In this document: positions 47,500 through 57,040 of the stretch, in pieces
How positions within the stretch are numbered: position 1 is the stretch's first letter
Layout: each line of letters opens with the position of its first letter
From: Novosphingobium profundi
Lineage (GTDB): Bacteria > Pseudomonadota > Alphaproteobacteria > Sphingomonadales > Sphingomonadaceae
DNA: 64,000 nucleotides
Reading direction: 5' to 3'
Assembly (NCBI RefSeq): GCF_018491765.1
Contig: NZ_JABWCU010000004.1
Location: 62,001-126,000 of the forward strand
Notes under the pieces: model-generated
Database searches by the model: none
What the model was told of the DNA's origin: nothing
What the model saw: only the letters and a program-made list of their open reading frames with translations
Position numbers and translations under genes: made by a program

Positions 47500-48249
47500 A
47501 TGAAGACAGCCCTCGTAACCGGAGCCACCTCGGGGATCGGCGCCGCGGCCGCCCGCGCGCTCGTCGCCCGGGGCTGGCGGGTGATCGCGACCGGCCGTCG
47601 CGCCGAGCGCCTGGCCGATCTCGTGCGCGAACTGGGCGCGGACAACGTCCACCCGTGCGTCTTCGATGTCTGCGACGAGGCTGCGCGCGATGCGGCGCTG
47701 GGCGCGCTGCCGCATGAGTTCGCCCAAATCGACTGCCTCGTGAACAACGCCGGGCTCGCGCTCGGCACCAGCCCTGCGCAGGAGAGCGATCTTGCCCAGT
47801 GGAAGACGATGATCGACACCAACGTCACCGCGCTGGTCTCGCTCACCCACAAGCTGCTGCCCCAGCTGATCGAGCGAAAGGGGTTGATCGTCAACCTCGC
47901 CTCGGTCGCGGCCAGCTATCCCTATACCGGGGGCAACGTCTACGGCGGGACCAAGGCCTTCGTGCGCCAGTTCTCGCTGGGCCTGCGCTCGGACCTTTCG
48001 GGCACGGGCGTGCGCGTCACCTCGATCGAGCCGGGCATGGTCGAGACCGAATTCACCGTCGTGCGCACGGGTGGCAACCAGCAGGCCTCCGACGATCTTT
48101 ACAAGGGCGCCAACCCGATGACCGGCGAGGACATCGCGAACACGATCGCCTGGGTCGCTGAACTGCCGCCGCACCTCAACATCAACACGCTCGAACTGAT
48201 GCCGGTGAGCCAGTCCTTCGCGGGCTTCAAGGTTGCGCGCGAAGACTGA
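47500..48249 (+). CDS. Short-chain dehydrogenase (YdfG-like)
   Basis: A 249-aa classical SDR. The cofactor motif TGATSGIG, the structural NNAG and the catalytic YGGTK (Tyr and Lys) are all in place. Close resemblance to YdfG-type NADP-dependent 3-hydroxy acid (serine) dehydrogenases, as in EPGMVETEF. AGGAG precedes the ATG at 47500. Substrate unproven. Confidence 0.9.
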   Translation: MKTALVTGATSGIGAAAARALVARGWRVIATGRRAERLADLVRELGADNVHPCVFDVCDEAARDAALGALPHEFAQIDCLVNNAGLALGTSPAQESDLAQWKTMIDTNVTALVSLTHKLLPQLIERKGLIVNLASVAASYPYTGGNVYGGTKAFVRQFSLGLRSDLSGTGVRVTSIEPGMVETEFTVVRTGGNQQASDDLYKGANPMTGEDIANTIAWVAELPPHLNINTLELMPVSQSFAGFKVARED

Positions 48250-48262
48250 AAAGGGAATGTTC

Positions 48263-48281
48263 CGAGGGGCATGGCCCCTCG
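48263..48281. repeat. Short palindromic repeat, copy 1
   Basis: CGAGGGGCATGGCCCCTCG, a palindrome with an 8-bp stem around CAT, 14 bases after the SDR stop. It resembles copy 2 at 48356-48375 (both AGGGGC...GCCCCT). It may also act as a terminator. Confidence 0.5.
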
Positions 48282-48355
48282 AGCTCCCAATACCGTCGAG
48301 GGCCGTTACAGAGCGACGGGTTCGTGCTCGGCACGATGTGGCCGATTTTGGGGTC

Positions 48356-48375
48356 CAAGGGGCAATGGCCCCTTG
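48356..48375. repeat. Short palindromic repeat, copy 2
   Basis: CAAGGGGCAATGGCCCCTTG, a 9-bp stem around AT, 60 bases before prfC. It shares its core with copy 1, which suggests a REP-like dispersed element; other copies in the genome could not be checked. Confidence 0.5.
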
Positions 48376-48435
48376 AATCCTCCTTCCCCCTTACTGCCAT
48401 TGCGATAACGCCCTCGCGCCCGTAAAGGCGCCCTC

Positions 48436-49974
48436 ATGAGCAATTCACGCCGCACATTCGCGATCATCTCGCACCCCGACGCCGGTAAGACCACGCTGAC
48501 CGAAAAGCTGCTGCTGCAGGGCGGCGCCATCCACCTCGCGGGCGAGGTCAAGGCGCGCGGGCAAGCTCGGCGTGCGCGCTCGGACTGGATGAAGATCGAG
48601 CAGCAGCGCGGCATCTCGGTGACCAGTTCGGTCATGACCTTCGAGCGCACCGACGCCAATGGCGAGACGGTGACCTTCAACCTGCTCGACACGCCGGGCC
48701 ACGAGGACTTTTCGGAAGACACCTACCGTACGCTGACGGCGGTCGATTCGGCGATCATGGTGATCGACGCGGCCAAGGGCATCGAGCCGCAGACGCGCAA
48801 GCTCTTCGAGGTCTGCCGCCTGCGTTCGGTGCCGATCATCACCTTCATCAACAAGGTCGACCGCGAGGGCCGGGCCTGCTTCGACTTGCTCGACGAAGTG
48901 GCGGACATGCTTGCGCTCGACGTGTGCCCGATGTCCTGGCCGGTCGGTATGGGCGGCCTGTTCCAGGGCATCTATGACATCGAGACCGGCAAGGTCAGCC
49001 GCCCCGAAGGGCCGAGCAAGGAATTCCTCGGCACGATCGAGGAGAACGTGACCTTGCCCGAAGAGGTCGCCGAAGAAATGGAGCTGGCGCAGGCCGGCTA
49101 TCCCGACTTCGACATCGAGGCCTACCGCGCGGGCGACCTGACCCCGGTCTACTTCGGCTCCGCGCTCAAGAACTTCGGCGTTGCCGAGCTGATCGAGGCG
49201 ATCTCGCAGTACGCCCCCCCGCCGCGCCCGCAGCCGACCGATGATGGTCCGGTGGCGCCCGAGGACAAGGAAGTCTCGGGTTTCATCTTCAAGGTCCAGG
49301 CCAACATGGACCCGATGCACCGCGACCGGATCGCCTTCATGCGGCTGGCCTCGGGCACTTTCAAGCGCGGCATGAAGCTGACACCTTCGGGCCTCGGCAA
49401 GCCGATCGCGATCCACTCGCCGATCATGTTCTTCGCGCAGGACCGCGAGATCGCCGACACCGCCGAGCCCGGCGACATCATTGGCATTCCCAACCACGGC
49501 ACGCTTCGGGTGGGTGACACGCTGTCGGAGAAGAACAAGATCCGCTTCACCGGCCTGCCCAACTTCGCGCCGGAAATCCTGCGCCGCGTCGCGCTCAAGG
49601 ACCCGACCAAGACCAAGCAGCTGCGAAAGGCGCTCGACGACCTTTCCGAGGAAGGCGTGATCCAGGTCTTCTACCCCGAGATCGGCGCGCAGTGGATCGT
49701 GGGCGTGGTCGGCCAGCTCCAGCTCGAGGTGCTGATTTCGCGCCTCGAGGCCGAGTACAAGGTCGAGGCGGTACTCGAGAGCTCGCCCTTCGACACCGCG
49801 CGCTGGCTCAAGGGTACCGACAAGGCGATCGACGACTTCGCCGAGTTCAACAAGATGAACCTCGCGCGCGACCGGGACGGCGATCCGGTGTTCATGGCGC
49901 GCTCGGCCTGGGACGTGGGTTACCAGCAGGAACGCAATCCCGAGCTGACCTTCAGCGCCACCAAGGAACGCTGA
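48436..49974 (+). CDS. prfC: Peptide chain release factor 3
   Basis: GTPase that removes RF1 and RF2 from the ribosome after termination. The protein is 512 aa. GTP-binding motifs are intact: G1 SHPDAGKTTLTEK, G3 DTPGHEDF and G4 NKVD, followed by the domain II/III region (YPEIGAQWIVGVVGQLQLEV) that distinguishes RF3 from EF-G and EF-Tu. The start at 48436 gives MSNSRRTFAIISHPDAG. Confidence 0.96.
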   Translation: MSNSRRTFAIISHPDAGKTTLTEKLLLQGGAIHLAGEVKARGQARRARSDWMKIEQQRGISVTSSVMTFERTDANGETVTFNLLDTPGHEDFSEDTYRTLTAVDSAIMVIDAAKGIEPQTRKLFEVCRLRSVPIITFINKVDREGRACFDLLDEVADMLALDVCPMSWPVGMGGLFQGIYDIETGKVSRPEGPSKEFLGTIEENVTLPEEVAEEMELAQAGYPDFDIEAYRAGDLTPVYFGSALKNFGVAELIEAISQYAPPPRPQPTDDGPVAPEDKEVSGFIFKVQANMDPMHRDRIAFMRLASGTFKRGMKLTPSGLGKPIAIHSPIMFFAQDREIADTAEPGDIIGIPNHGTLRVGDTLSEKNKIRFTGLPNFAPEILRRVALKDPTKTKQLRKALDDLSEEGVIQVFYPEIGAQWIVGVVGQLQLEVLISRLEAEYKVEAVLESSPFDTARWLKGTDKAIDDFAEFNKMNLARDRDGDPVFMARSAWDVGYQQERNPELTFSATKER

Positions 49975-50081
49975 GGGCGGAACCGCGAGGGCTTTCGGGG
50001 CTTGCTCGAAGGCGGACTTGGCAAGCGGGCCCTTCGCGGCCTAGCCTGGATTGGGTCCGCCTGCTTCGGAGAGTTAGTTCC

Positions 50082-50801
50082 TTGTCGCCTACGTCGTCCT
50101 CGTCGCTCACGTTCGCCAGCTACAACATCCACAAGGCCGTCGGGCTCGACCGGCGGCGCGATCACGAGCGGATCCTGCGCGTGCTGCTGGAAGTCGATGC
50201 AGACGTCGTCGCGCTGCAGGAAGTCGATCGCCGTTTCGGGCGACGTATGGCCGCGTTGCCGCTCGATGCGATCCATGCCGCGACCGACTACACCCCCGTG
50301 CCGCTCTCGATGAAGCCCGATAGCCTGGGCTGGCACGGCAATGCGCTGCTGGTGCGCAAGGGGATCGACCTGATTGCGGCCGAGCCCGTCGACTTGCCCG
50401 TGCTCGAGCCGCGCGGCGCGGTGCGCGCCGATCTCGAGGCGGGAGGGCGCCGACTGCGGGTGGTGGGCATGCACCTCGATCTCTCGGGTCTGCGCCGCCG
50501 CCAGCAGGTGCGCCGCGTGCTCGATCACCTCGACGATTGCGGAGCGCGGGTCCCGACCGTTCTGATGGGCGATTTCAACGAGTGGTCCGCGCAAGGGTGC
50601 TTTCGAGAATTTAATGCACGGTGGCGGGTGTTATCGCCGGGCAAGAGTTTCCCCTCGCGCCGGCCGATGGCGAAGCTCGATCGCATCATTATATCCGAAG
50701 AATGGAAAGTTCTTGGAACAAATGTCCATCGAAGTGCGCTTTCTGCGATAGGATCCGATCATCTGCCCGTTTTTGCTGCGCTGCAGCTGCCTAAAAATTA
50801 G
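50082..50801 (+). CDS. Endonuclease/exonuclease/phosphatase (EEP) family protein
   Basis: A 239-aa metal-dependent phosphodiesterase-fold enzyme. The signatures FASYNIHKAVG, ALQEVDRRFG, MGDFNEW and the final GSDHLPVFA are the Asn, Glu, Asp and His residues of the family. The start is taken as TTG at 50082, eight bases after GGAGAG (50068-50073); no ATG fits. There is no signal peptide or membrane segment. The function could be nuclease or phospholipid/inositol phosphatase. The last 130 bases are less GC-rich than the rest. Confidence 0.85.
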   Translation: MSPTSSSSLTFASYNIHKAVGLDRRRDHERILRVLLEVDADVVALQEVDRRFGRRMAALPLDAIHAATDYTPVPLSMKPDSLGWHGNALLVRKGIDLIAAEPVDLPVLEPRGAVRADLEAGGRRLRVVGMHLDLSGLRRRQQVRRVLDHLDDCGARVPTVLMGDFNEWSAQGCFREFNARWRVLSPGKSFPSRRPMAKLDRIIISEEWKVLGTNVHRSALSAIGSDHLPVFAALQLPKN

Positions 50802-50886
50802 GCGACTGCTCAGAAAACGAGCGGTTTTGGAGGGGAGAGCAACCTTTCTGAACCGTTAAGCCGCCCAAATCCCCGATTAGGTAATC

Positions 50887-50902
50887 TGGCATAGTTCGTG
50901 CT
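50887..50902 (+). promoter_or_regulatory. Sigma-54-type promoter of glnK-amtB
   Basis: TGGCATAGTTCGTGCT has GG (50888-50889) and GC (50900-50901) with exactly ten bases between, the -24/-12 pattern for RpoN, and TGGCA and TGC fit the consensus. It lies 48 bases before the glnK ATG. NtrC-controlled glnK-amtB is expected in proteobacteria. Confidence 0.65.
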
Positions 50903-50904
50903 AG

Positions 50905-51288
<384 letters not shown>

Positions 51289-51302
51289 GGAGGCTATCTG
51301 AC

Positions 51303-52631
51303 ATGAACCGCAAGATTCTCGGCAGCGTCGGCGCCCTCGGCGTCTCGATGTTCGCCGCCATGCCCGCCTGGGCGCAGGACGCCGCTGCGGCGGCCGCCAA
51401 GCCCCCCGTTCCCAATCCCGGCAACAACGCCTGGATGATGGTCTCCACCGTGCTGGTCATGATGATGATCCTGCCCGGCCTCGCGCTGTTCTACGGCGGT
51501 CTCACCCGCTCGAAGAACATGCTCTCGACGATGACGCAGATCGGCGCGGCCGCCGCGCTCGCGATGCTGCTCTGGATCATGTACGGCTACGGCATGGCCT
51601 TCGGGCCCGAAGGCAATGCCTTCATCTCGTGGGGCAAGTTCTTCCTCGCCGGCGTGACCTCGGACAGCACTGCGGCCACCTTCTCGGACGAAGTCATCAG
51701 CGAATACGTGTTCATCTGCTTCCAGATGACCTTCGCCGCGATCACTGTCGCGCTCGTCCTGGGATCGACCGTGGAGCGCATGAAGTTCTCGGCGGTGATG
51801 GTCTTCGCGATCGTCTGGCTCACCATTTCCTACTTCCCGATCGCGCACATGGTGTGGGCGGGCGGCGGCCTGTTCTTCGAGATGGGCGCGCTCGACTTCG
51901 CCGGTGGTACGGTCGTGCACATTAACGCGGGTGTCGCCGCGCTCGTCGCCGCGCTCATGCTTGGCAAGCGCAAGGGCTATCCCAACGAGCCGATGCCCCC
52001 GCACTCGCTCACGCTGACCATGGTCGGCACGGGCCTGCTGTGGGTGGGCTGGTTCGGCTTCAACGCCGGCTCCGAACTCGAGGCCGACGGCGTGGCCGCC
52101 CTCGCCATGATCAACACGTTCGTCGCCACCGCTTCGGCCGGCCTGTTCTGGATGCTTGCCGAGCGTCTCGCGGGCCACAAGGGCTCGGCGCTGGGCTTCT
52201 GCTCGGGTGTCGTCGCCGGCCTCGTCGCGGTGACCCCGGCCGCCGGTAACGTCGGCGTCTTCGGTGCCGTCGTGCTGGGCGCGATCGCCTCGGTGATCTG
52301 CTTCTTCGCGGTCAGCAAGCTCAAGCCGATGTTCGGTTACGACGACGCGCTCGATGCGTTCGGCGTCCACGGCGTGGGTGGCATCATCGGCGCGCTGGGC
52401 ACGGGCATCCTTCACGATCCCTCGCTCGGTGGACCCGGCGACGGATCGGTCTCGATGGTCTCGCAGCTCGGCATCCAGGCCGCGGCCGTGGGCACCACCA
52501 TCGTGTGGACCGCGGTTGCCACCGCGATTGCCATCTTCGTTGCCAAGCTGGTCACCGGCCTGCGCGTCAGCGAGGAAGTCGAGCACGAAGGTCTCGACAT
52601 CGGCGAACACGGCGAGCGCGCCTACAACTGA
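51303..52631 (+). CDS. amtB: Ammonium transporter AmtB
   Basis: A 442-aa membrane channel for ammonium. It has a cleaved signal (LGVSMFAAMPAWAQ), then about eleven helices. The twin pore histidines are in GTVVHINAGVAAL and FGVHGVGGIIGAL, and the aromatic start LALFYGGLTRSKN is characteristic. It begins at ATG 51303; a second P-II gene follows 240 bases downstream past two hairpins. Confidence 0.96.
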   Translation: MNRKILGSVGALGVSMFAAMPAWAQDAAAAAAKPPVPNPGNNAWMMVSTVLVMMMILPGLALFYGGLTRSKNMLSTMTQIGAAAALAMLLWIMYGYGMAFGPEGNAFISWGKFFLAGVTSDSTAATFSDEVISEYVFICFQMTFAAITVALVLGSTVERMKFSAVMVFAIVWLTISYFPIAHMVWAGGGLFFEMGALDFAGGTVVHINAGVAALVAALMLGKRKGYPNEPMPPHSLTLTMVGTGLLWVGWFGFNAGSELEADGVAALAMINTFVATASAGLFWMLAERLAGHKGSALGFCSGVVAGLVAVTPAAGNVGVFGAVVLGAIASVICFFAVSKLKPMFGYDDALDAFGVHGVGGIIGALGTGILHDPSLGGPGDGSVSMVSQLGIQAAAVGTTIVWTAVATAIAIFVAKLVTGLRVSEEVEHEGLDIGEHGERAYN

Positions 52632-52719
52632 TCTGATTTCAAGATTGGCCTTGGCGGCGGGCGGCTTCGTCCCCGCCGCCAAGGTCCCACGATGTTCCTC
52701 CTGCGAACACAAACTTTGT

Positions 52720-52749
52720 GGGCCGGTGCTTTTGCTCCGGCCCTTTTTT
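52720..52749 (+). terminator. Terminator after amtB
   Basis: GGGCCGG pairs with CCGGCCC around the loop TGCTTTTGCT and ends in TTTTTT. A further GC-rich hairpin (CTTGGCGGCGGG with CCCCGCCGCCAAG, about 52650-52683) lies between it and the amtB stop. Confidence 0.85.
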
Positions 52750-52871
52750 CGTGCCCTTACGCGGCGAAGGTGTCGGTGTACGGCGGCCTTGCGAACATGG
52801 ATTGACGGCTACGGGGAAGGCCGTAACTTCGTGCTCCGGGGTGAGACCAGGCAGGGATGGGACGTGCAGCC

Positions 52872-53210
52872 ATGAAATTCGTGACCGCAGTGATCAAGCC
52901 GATGAAGTTTGCCGACGTGAAGGCCGCGCTCGACAAGGCGGGCGTCTCGGGCCTGACGGTCACCGAGGTGAGCGGCATCGGCCGCCAGAAGGGGCATACC
53001 GAAGTCTATCGCGGCGCCGAGTACACCTCGAACATGTTGCCCAAGCTCAAGCTCGAGATCGCGGTCTCCGATGCTTTCGCGGACACCGTCATCGCAATCC
53101 TCCAGGACGCGGCCTCGACGGGCGAGATCGGCGATGGCAAGGTTTTCGTCTTCGAGCTGGCCGAAGTCCTGCGCGTGCGCACCGGTGAACAGGGCGACCT
53201 GGCGCTCTGA
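52872..53210 (+). CDS. Second P-II nitrogen regulatory protein
   Basis: A 112-aa P-II protein with T-loop Tyr51 (YRGAEYTSNMLPK) and GIGRQKGHTEVYRG, similar to the first copy but with a different helix 1 (FADVKAALDKAGVSG). It is past the amtB terminator, so it probably has its own promoter. Whether it is GlnB or a second GlnK cannot be told; P-II genes linked to glnA are usually called glnB, and no glnA is here. The ATG at 52872 follows GTGCAGCC with a weak ribosome site. Confidence 0.93.
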   Translation: MKFVTAVIKPMKFADVKAALDKAGVSGLTVTEVSGIGRQKGHTEVYRGAEYTSNMLPKLKLEIAVSDAFADTVIAILQDAASTGEIGDGKVFVFELAEVLRVRTGEQGDLAL

Positions 53211-53277
53211 CGCGCCAGCAATACCACATGCGGTGAATTGCCCCGGTCCGCGCGCGGCGGCCCGGGACGAAGGGCGT

Positions 53278-53712
53278 TCAGCCGCGCGCCGAAGCGGTGA
53301 GAATGTCGACGATCTGGCGGATCGGGGTGATGTCGTATCCGGCCGCTGCCGCCTGCGCGGCGATCACGCCGGGGTCCTCGCCCGCCTTGGCGCGGGCGAG
53401 CGACCACAGCAGCGTGGAGCGCGTGCCCGAGCGGCAATAGGCAAGCACTGGCCCCGGAGTGGCGGCCAGCGCCTCGCTCATCGCGTCGACTTGTGCCTCG
53501 CTGAAGCCGCCGTGCGAGACGGGAATGGCGCGGTAGGCGATGCCGGCTGCCTGTGCCGCCGCCTCGATCGCGCTGCCCGGAGTCTGGTCGTCACTCTCGC
53601 CCTCGGGGCGGTTGTTGATGATCATCGTGACGCCCAGCGCCTTGGCCTCGGCGATGGCCGAGGTCGGGATCTGCGGACTGGCGTACATGGCGTCGGTAAT
53701 TCTCGCGAACAT
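53278..53712 (-). CDS. DUF442/TIGR01244-type sulfurtransferase-phosphatase family protein
   Basis: A 144-aa protein of the beta-lactamase-hydrolase-like family. The loop CRSGTRS at about residues 93-99 is a C-x4-R active site of rhodanese style in a dual-specificity-phosphatase-like fold. The start at 53712 gives MFARITDAMYASPQ. It is convergent with the second P-II gene. Relatives are linked to sulfide/persulfide metabolism in some bacteria, but the substrate here is not known. Confidence 0.85.
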   Translation of the reverse strand: MFARITDAMYASPQIPTSAIAEAKALGVTMIINNRPEGESDDQTPGSAIEAAAQAAGIAYRAIPVSHGGFSEAQVDAMSEALAATPGPVLAYCRSGTRSTLLWSLARAKAGEDPGVIAAQAAAAGYDITPIRQIVDILTASARG

Positions 53713-54021
53713 GGATGGAGCGCTCCTGCCGGCGGTGGGGGCCTCGACCGACGATTTGTGGACGAGGCTTCGATTCGCCCAATGGGCGCTAGGAAGGCCG
53801 CGTTGCAACTCAAAAATTCGCGATCAAATGGCATTGGCGGGCGGTGTCCCCCCGAATTGGCGCGTAATTCCGTTCGCCATCGGGAAAGGAGTCGTGTATG
53901 AATCATGTTCGCAGCAGAGTGTTTGCGGAATCCGCGGGCAACTTTGTCTGACTCTCGGCGCGGTTCGTCCACGTGTCCGGGTGACTGCTTACCAGGGCGC
54001 ATCGAAGGTACGTTCGTAAAC
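53713..54021. other. Long upstream region of the cold-shock gene
   Basis: About 309 bases between the divergent starts of the DUF442 gene and the cold-shock gene. It contains a possible 17-codon leader ORF with a strong ribosome site (53898-53951); otherwise I see no gene or RNA. A long 5' leader is common for cold-shock mRNAs, which would fit, but no defined structure was seen. Confidence 0.5.
53898..53951 (+). CDS. Possible 17-aa leader peptide upstream of the cold-shock gene
   Basis: AAAGGAG at 53885-53891 is followed after six bases by ATG and 17 codons ([17 protein letters not shown]) before TGA. It is the best ribosome site in this region, better than that of the cold-shock gene itself, whose ATG is 70 bases further on. 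It could be a short leader or upstream ORF, or the site may serve a larger frame starting at the ATG at 53905. Low confidence. Confidence 0.3.
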   Translation: MNHVRSRVFAESAGNFV

Positions 54022-54780
54022 ATGGGTTTTGATAGAGGTCGTCGCGGAAGGGGACGCGACAAGCGGGATCGGTTTGGAGAGGACGAATTCGATCCGTTCT
54101 TTGCCGGACAGGATCGTTTCGGTGGAGGTGACCGATTCGGCGGAGGCGATCGCTTCGGCGGTGGGGACCGCTTCGGCGGCGGTGGCAGCGGCGGCGGTTT
54201 CGATGACCGCGGCGGCGCCCGCAGCGGTGGCGGCGGCTTCGGCGGTGGTCCGCGTGGTCCCGGTGGCGGTGGCGGCCGTGGTGGCATGCCCGCCCAGGTC
54301 GTCGGCCAGGGTCGCGGCGTGGTCAAGTTCTTCAACGCGGCAAAGGGCTTCGGCTTCATCCAGCGCGATGAGGGCGGAGACGACGTCTTCGTGCACATCA
54401 GCGCCGTCGAACGTGCCGGCCTCGAAGGTCTCGCCGAAGGCCAGCAACTGGAATTCCAGCTCGTCGATCGTGGTGGCAAGATTTCGGCCAGCGACCTCTC
54501 GGTCGTCGGCGACGTCATTCCCGTCGCGAAGCGCGAAGTCGCTCCGCAGCGTCAGCTGACCGGCGAAAAGGCGACGGGCACTGTCAAGTTCTTCAATTCC
54601 ATGAAGGGCTTCGGCTTCATCACGCGCGATGACGGCCAGCCGGACGCCTTCGTCCACATCAGCGCTGTGGAACGTTCGGGCATGACCGGCCTCAACGAGG
54701 GCGATCGCCTGGAATTCGACATCGAGGTCGATCGACGAGGCAAGTACTCGGCGGTCAACCTGACGCCGCTCCAGGGTTGA
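54022..54780 (+). CDS. Cold-shock protein with two CSD domains and an FG/RG-rich N-terminus
   Basis: A 252-aa nucleic-acid-binding protein. Residues 1-95 are Gly/Arg/Phe-rich ([10 protein letters not shown], then four DRFGGG repeats at 31-54). Two cold-shock domains follow: about 98-165 (RNP1-like KGFGFI, RNP2-like DVFVHIS) and about 187-250 (KGFGFI, DAFVHIS). Such double-CSD proteins occur in alphaproteobacteria, but usually without this repeat tail. The ATG at 54022 is chosen because upstream in-frame residues are Cys-rich and unlike the family. Its role is presumably RNA binding or chaperoning. A terminator follows. Confidence 0.88.
   Translation: MGFDRGRRGRGRDKRDRFGEDEFDPFFAGQDRFGGGDRFGGGDRFGGGDRFGGGGSGGGFDDRGGARSGGGGFGGGPRGPGGGGGRGGMPAQVVGQGRGVVKFFNAAKGFGFIQRDEGGDDVFVHISAVERAGLEGLAEGQQLEFQLVDRGGKISASDLSVVGDVIPVAKREVAPQRQLTGEKATGTVKFFNSMKGFGFITRDDGQPDAFVHISAVERSGMTGLNEGDRLEFDIEVDRRGKYSAVNLTPLQG
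54112..54183 (+). repeat. Four 18-base repeats coding DRFGGG
   Basis: Four tandem 18-base units (GA[TC]CG[AT/CT]TTCGGNGGNGG) in the cold-shock gene encode Asp-Arg-Phe-Gly-Gly-Gly. Synonymous third-base changes between the units suggest they are kept at protein level. Confidence 0.85.
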
Positions 54781-54839
54781 CCCCGCAGGCGTGATCCCCC
54801 GGCGATTTGACCGGGGGCCAGCAAAAGCCTAGAAGCGCG

Positions 54840-54880
54840 CAAATGGCGGCCCGGTAAGGGCCGCCATTTGTCGTTTGCGT
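54840..54880 (+). terminator. Terminator after the cold-shock gene
   Basis: CAAATGGCGGCCC and GGGCCGCCATTTG form a perfect 13-bp stem with loop GGTAA, then a mixed T-rich stretch (TCGTTTGCGTTTG). A second hairpin, CCCCCGG with CCGGGGG (54796-54817), lies just before it. Confidence 0.75.
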
Positions 54881-54923
54881 TTGATTTTTTCCATTTCCCA
54901 ATCACTTCGAGGAATCTTTCGAA

Positions 54924-56114
54924 ATGTCGATCACTCCGTTGATGCCTGTGTATCCCCGGTGCGGTGTTCGGCCCGTTCGCGGCGAACATTGCCATCTCAT
55001 CAGCGAGGATGGTCGCCGATTCCTCGATTTCGCCAGCGGCATCGCGGTCAATGCACTCGGGCACTCGCACGAAGGCCTGATCTCGGCGATCCAGAAGCAG
55101 GCCGAGACGTTGATGCACGTCTCCAACCTCTACGGCAGCCCGCAGGGCGAGGCGATCGCCAAGCGGCTGGTCGACCTGACGTTCGCGGACACGGTGTTCT
55201 TCACCAATTCGGGCGCCGAGGCGGTCGAATGCGCGATCAAGACCGCGCGTGTCTACCACCAGTCGGCGGGCAACGATCACAAGTTCGAGCTGATTACCTT
55301 CAACAACGCCTTCCACGGGCGCACGATGGCCACGATCAGCGCGTCGAGCCAGGAGAAGATGCACAAGGGCTTCCTGCCCCTGCTCCCCGGCTTCAAGTAC
55401 GTCGAGTTCAACGACCTTGAGGCCGCCAAGGCGGCCATCGGCCCCAATACGGCCGGTTTCCTGGTTGAGCCGATCCAGGGCGAGGGCGGCATCCGTGTTG
55501 CCGACGAGGCCTTCCTCAAGGGCCTGCGTGCGCTTTGTAACGAACACGACCTCATGCTGATCCTCGACGAGGTGCAGAGTGGCGTCGGCCGTGCGGGCAC
55601 GTTCTACGCCTACGAGCAGTACGGCATCGAACCCGATATCCTTGCCACGGCCAAGGGCATCGGCGGTGGCTTCCCGGTGGGCGCCTGCCTTGCCACCGAA
55701 AAGGCGGCGCGCGGCATGACCGCAGGCACACACGGCTCGACGTATGGCGGCAACCCCTTCGCGATGGCCGCGATCGGTGCGGTTCTCGACGTGATCGGCG
55801 ACGAGGCCTTCCTTGCGGATGTGCGCGCCAAGGGCGAGCGGCTCAAGGCCCGGCTCGAGCAGTTCATCGGCAATTACCCCGAACTCTTCGAGGGCGTGCG
55901 TGGCAAGGGCCTGTTCCTCGGTCTCAAGATGAAGGTCGAGCCGCGCCCCTTCGTCGCCCATATGCGCGACAACCACCAGGTACTGGCGGTTTCGGCGGGC
56001 GACAACGTCATGCGCGTGATCCCGCCACTGGTCATCGACGACAGCCACATGGATGAGTTCCTCGAGAAGCTCTCGGCGGCGGCGGCGTCCTACGTGCCCG
56101 AGGAGGTCTCCTGA
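54924..56114 (+). CDS. argD: Acetylornithine aminotransferase
   Basis: A 396-aa class III PLP aminotransferase of arginine synthesis; relatives also act in lysine synthesis on succinyldiaminopimelate. The PLP Lys244 sits in [17 protein letters not shown], and [21 protein letters not shown] and HGSTYGGNP are conserved. The start at 54924 gives [13 protein letters not shown]. The stop and the argF start overlap as TGATG. Confidence 0.94.
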   Translation: MSITPLMPVYPRCGVRPVRGEHCHLISEDGRRFLDFASGIAVNALGHSHEGLISAIQKQAETLMHVSNLYGSPQGEAIAKRLVDLTFADTVFFTNSGAEAVECAIKTARVYHQSAGNDHKFELITFNNAFHGRTMATISASSQEKMHKGFLPLLPGFKYVEFNDLEAAKAAIGPNTAGFLVEPIQGEGGIRVADEAFLKGLRALCNEHDLMLILDEVQSGVGRAGTFYAYEQYGIEPDILATAKGIGGGFPVGACLATEKAARGMTAGTHGSTYGGNPFAMAAIGAVLDVIGDEAFLADVRAKGERLKARLEQFIGNYPELFEGVRGKGLFLGLKMKVEPRPFVAHMRDNHQVLAVSAGDNVMRVIPPLVIDDSHMDEFLEKLSAAAASYVPEEVS

Positions 56115-57040
56115 TGAGCCGGGATTTCCTGAGCCTGAGTGATGCTGGCGGCGACATGATCGCGGCCATGATCAACGACGCGATCGACCGCAAGGCGGCG
56201 CGCCAGGCCTGGCCGAAGGGCAAGGCCGACGCCGACGCGCCGCTTGCCGGGCACACGCTCGCCATGATCTTCGAGAAGAACTCGACGCGCACCCGAGTCT
56301 CGTTCGACATGGCCATGCGCCAGCTCGGCGGCAGCACGATCATCATGGAATCGGGCAGCACCCAGCTCGGACGCGGCGAGACGATCGCCGATACCGCCCG
56401 CGTGCTCAGCCGCATGGTCGATGCGATCATGATCCGCACTGACGATCACGCCAAGATCGAGGAACTCGCGCACTACGCCGATGTGCCAGTGATCAACGGA
56501 TTGACCGATCTGTCGCACCCCTGCCAGATCGTCGCGGACCTGCTCACCATCGTCGAGCACGGCCACGCACTGCCGGGTCTCGAGATGGCGTGGCTGGGCG
56601 ATGGCAACAATGTCTCGCATTCGATGATCGAGGCGGCGGGCCTGATGAAGTTCACGCTGCGCCTGGCGGTTCCGGCGGGCTACGAGCCCGATGCTGGCTT
56701 TGTCGAGCGCGCGCGTGCGGCGGGCGGCGAGATCGTCATCACCCACGATCCGCTCGAAGCGGCGCGGGGCGCCAAGGTCGTCGTCACCGACACCTGGGTC
56801 TCGATGGGCCAGGCGGGGGGCGAGGCGCACATCAAGGCGCTCGAGCCCTACCAGGTCAACGAGGCCCTGATGGCCAAGGCCGCCGCGAACGCGATGTTCC
56901 TCCACTGCCTGCCCGCGCACCGCAACGAGGAAGTGACCGATGCGGTCATCGACGGTCCCGCCTCGGCGGTCTGGGACGAGGCGGAGAACCGCCTTCACGC
57001 CCAGAAGTCGGTTCTGCTGTGGAGCCTCGGCAAACTGTGA
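56114..57040 (+). CDS. argF: Ornithine carbamoyltransferase
   Basis: A 308-aa transcarbamoylase that makes citrulline from ornithine and carbamoyl phosphate. The carbamoyl-phosphate site [11 protein letters not shown] and the ornithine signature [13 protein letters not shown] are intact. It is coupled to argD (TGATG) and to hslO (GTGA) by overlapping start and stop codons. Confidence 0.96.
   Translation: MSRDFLSLSDAGGDMIAAMINDAIDRKAARQAWPKGKADADAPLAGHTLAMIFEKNSTRTRVSFDMAMRQLGGSTIIMESGSTQLGRGETIADTARVLSRMVDAIMIRTDDHAKIEELAHYADVPVINGLTDLSHPCQIVADLLTIVEHGHALPGLEMAWLGDGNNVSHSMIEAAGLMKFTLRLAVPAGYEPDAGFVERARAAGGEIVITHDPLEAARGAKVVVTDTWVSMGQAGGEAHIKALEPYQVNEALMAKAAANAMFLHCLPAHRNEEVTDAVIDGPASAVWDEAENRLHAQKSVLLWSLGKL

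Noticed and set aside
52820..52850. GGCCGTAACTTCGTGC before the second P-II gene as a sigma-54 promoter
   Set aside because: It resembles the glnK element, but GG and GC are 12 bases apart instead of 10, which RpoN does not tolerate.
53540..54019. Open frame on the plus strand opposite and past the DUF442 gene
   Set aside because: It covers the reverse of a recognisable protein and then a non-coding leader; no family resemblance.
54112..54183. Tandem repeats as a possible CRISPR array
   Set aside because: The units are adjacent without spacers, lie in frame inside a coding sequence and encode DRFGGG.
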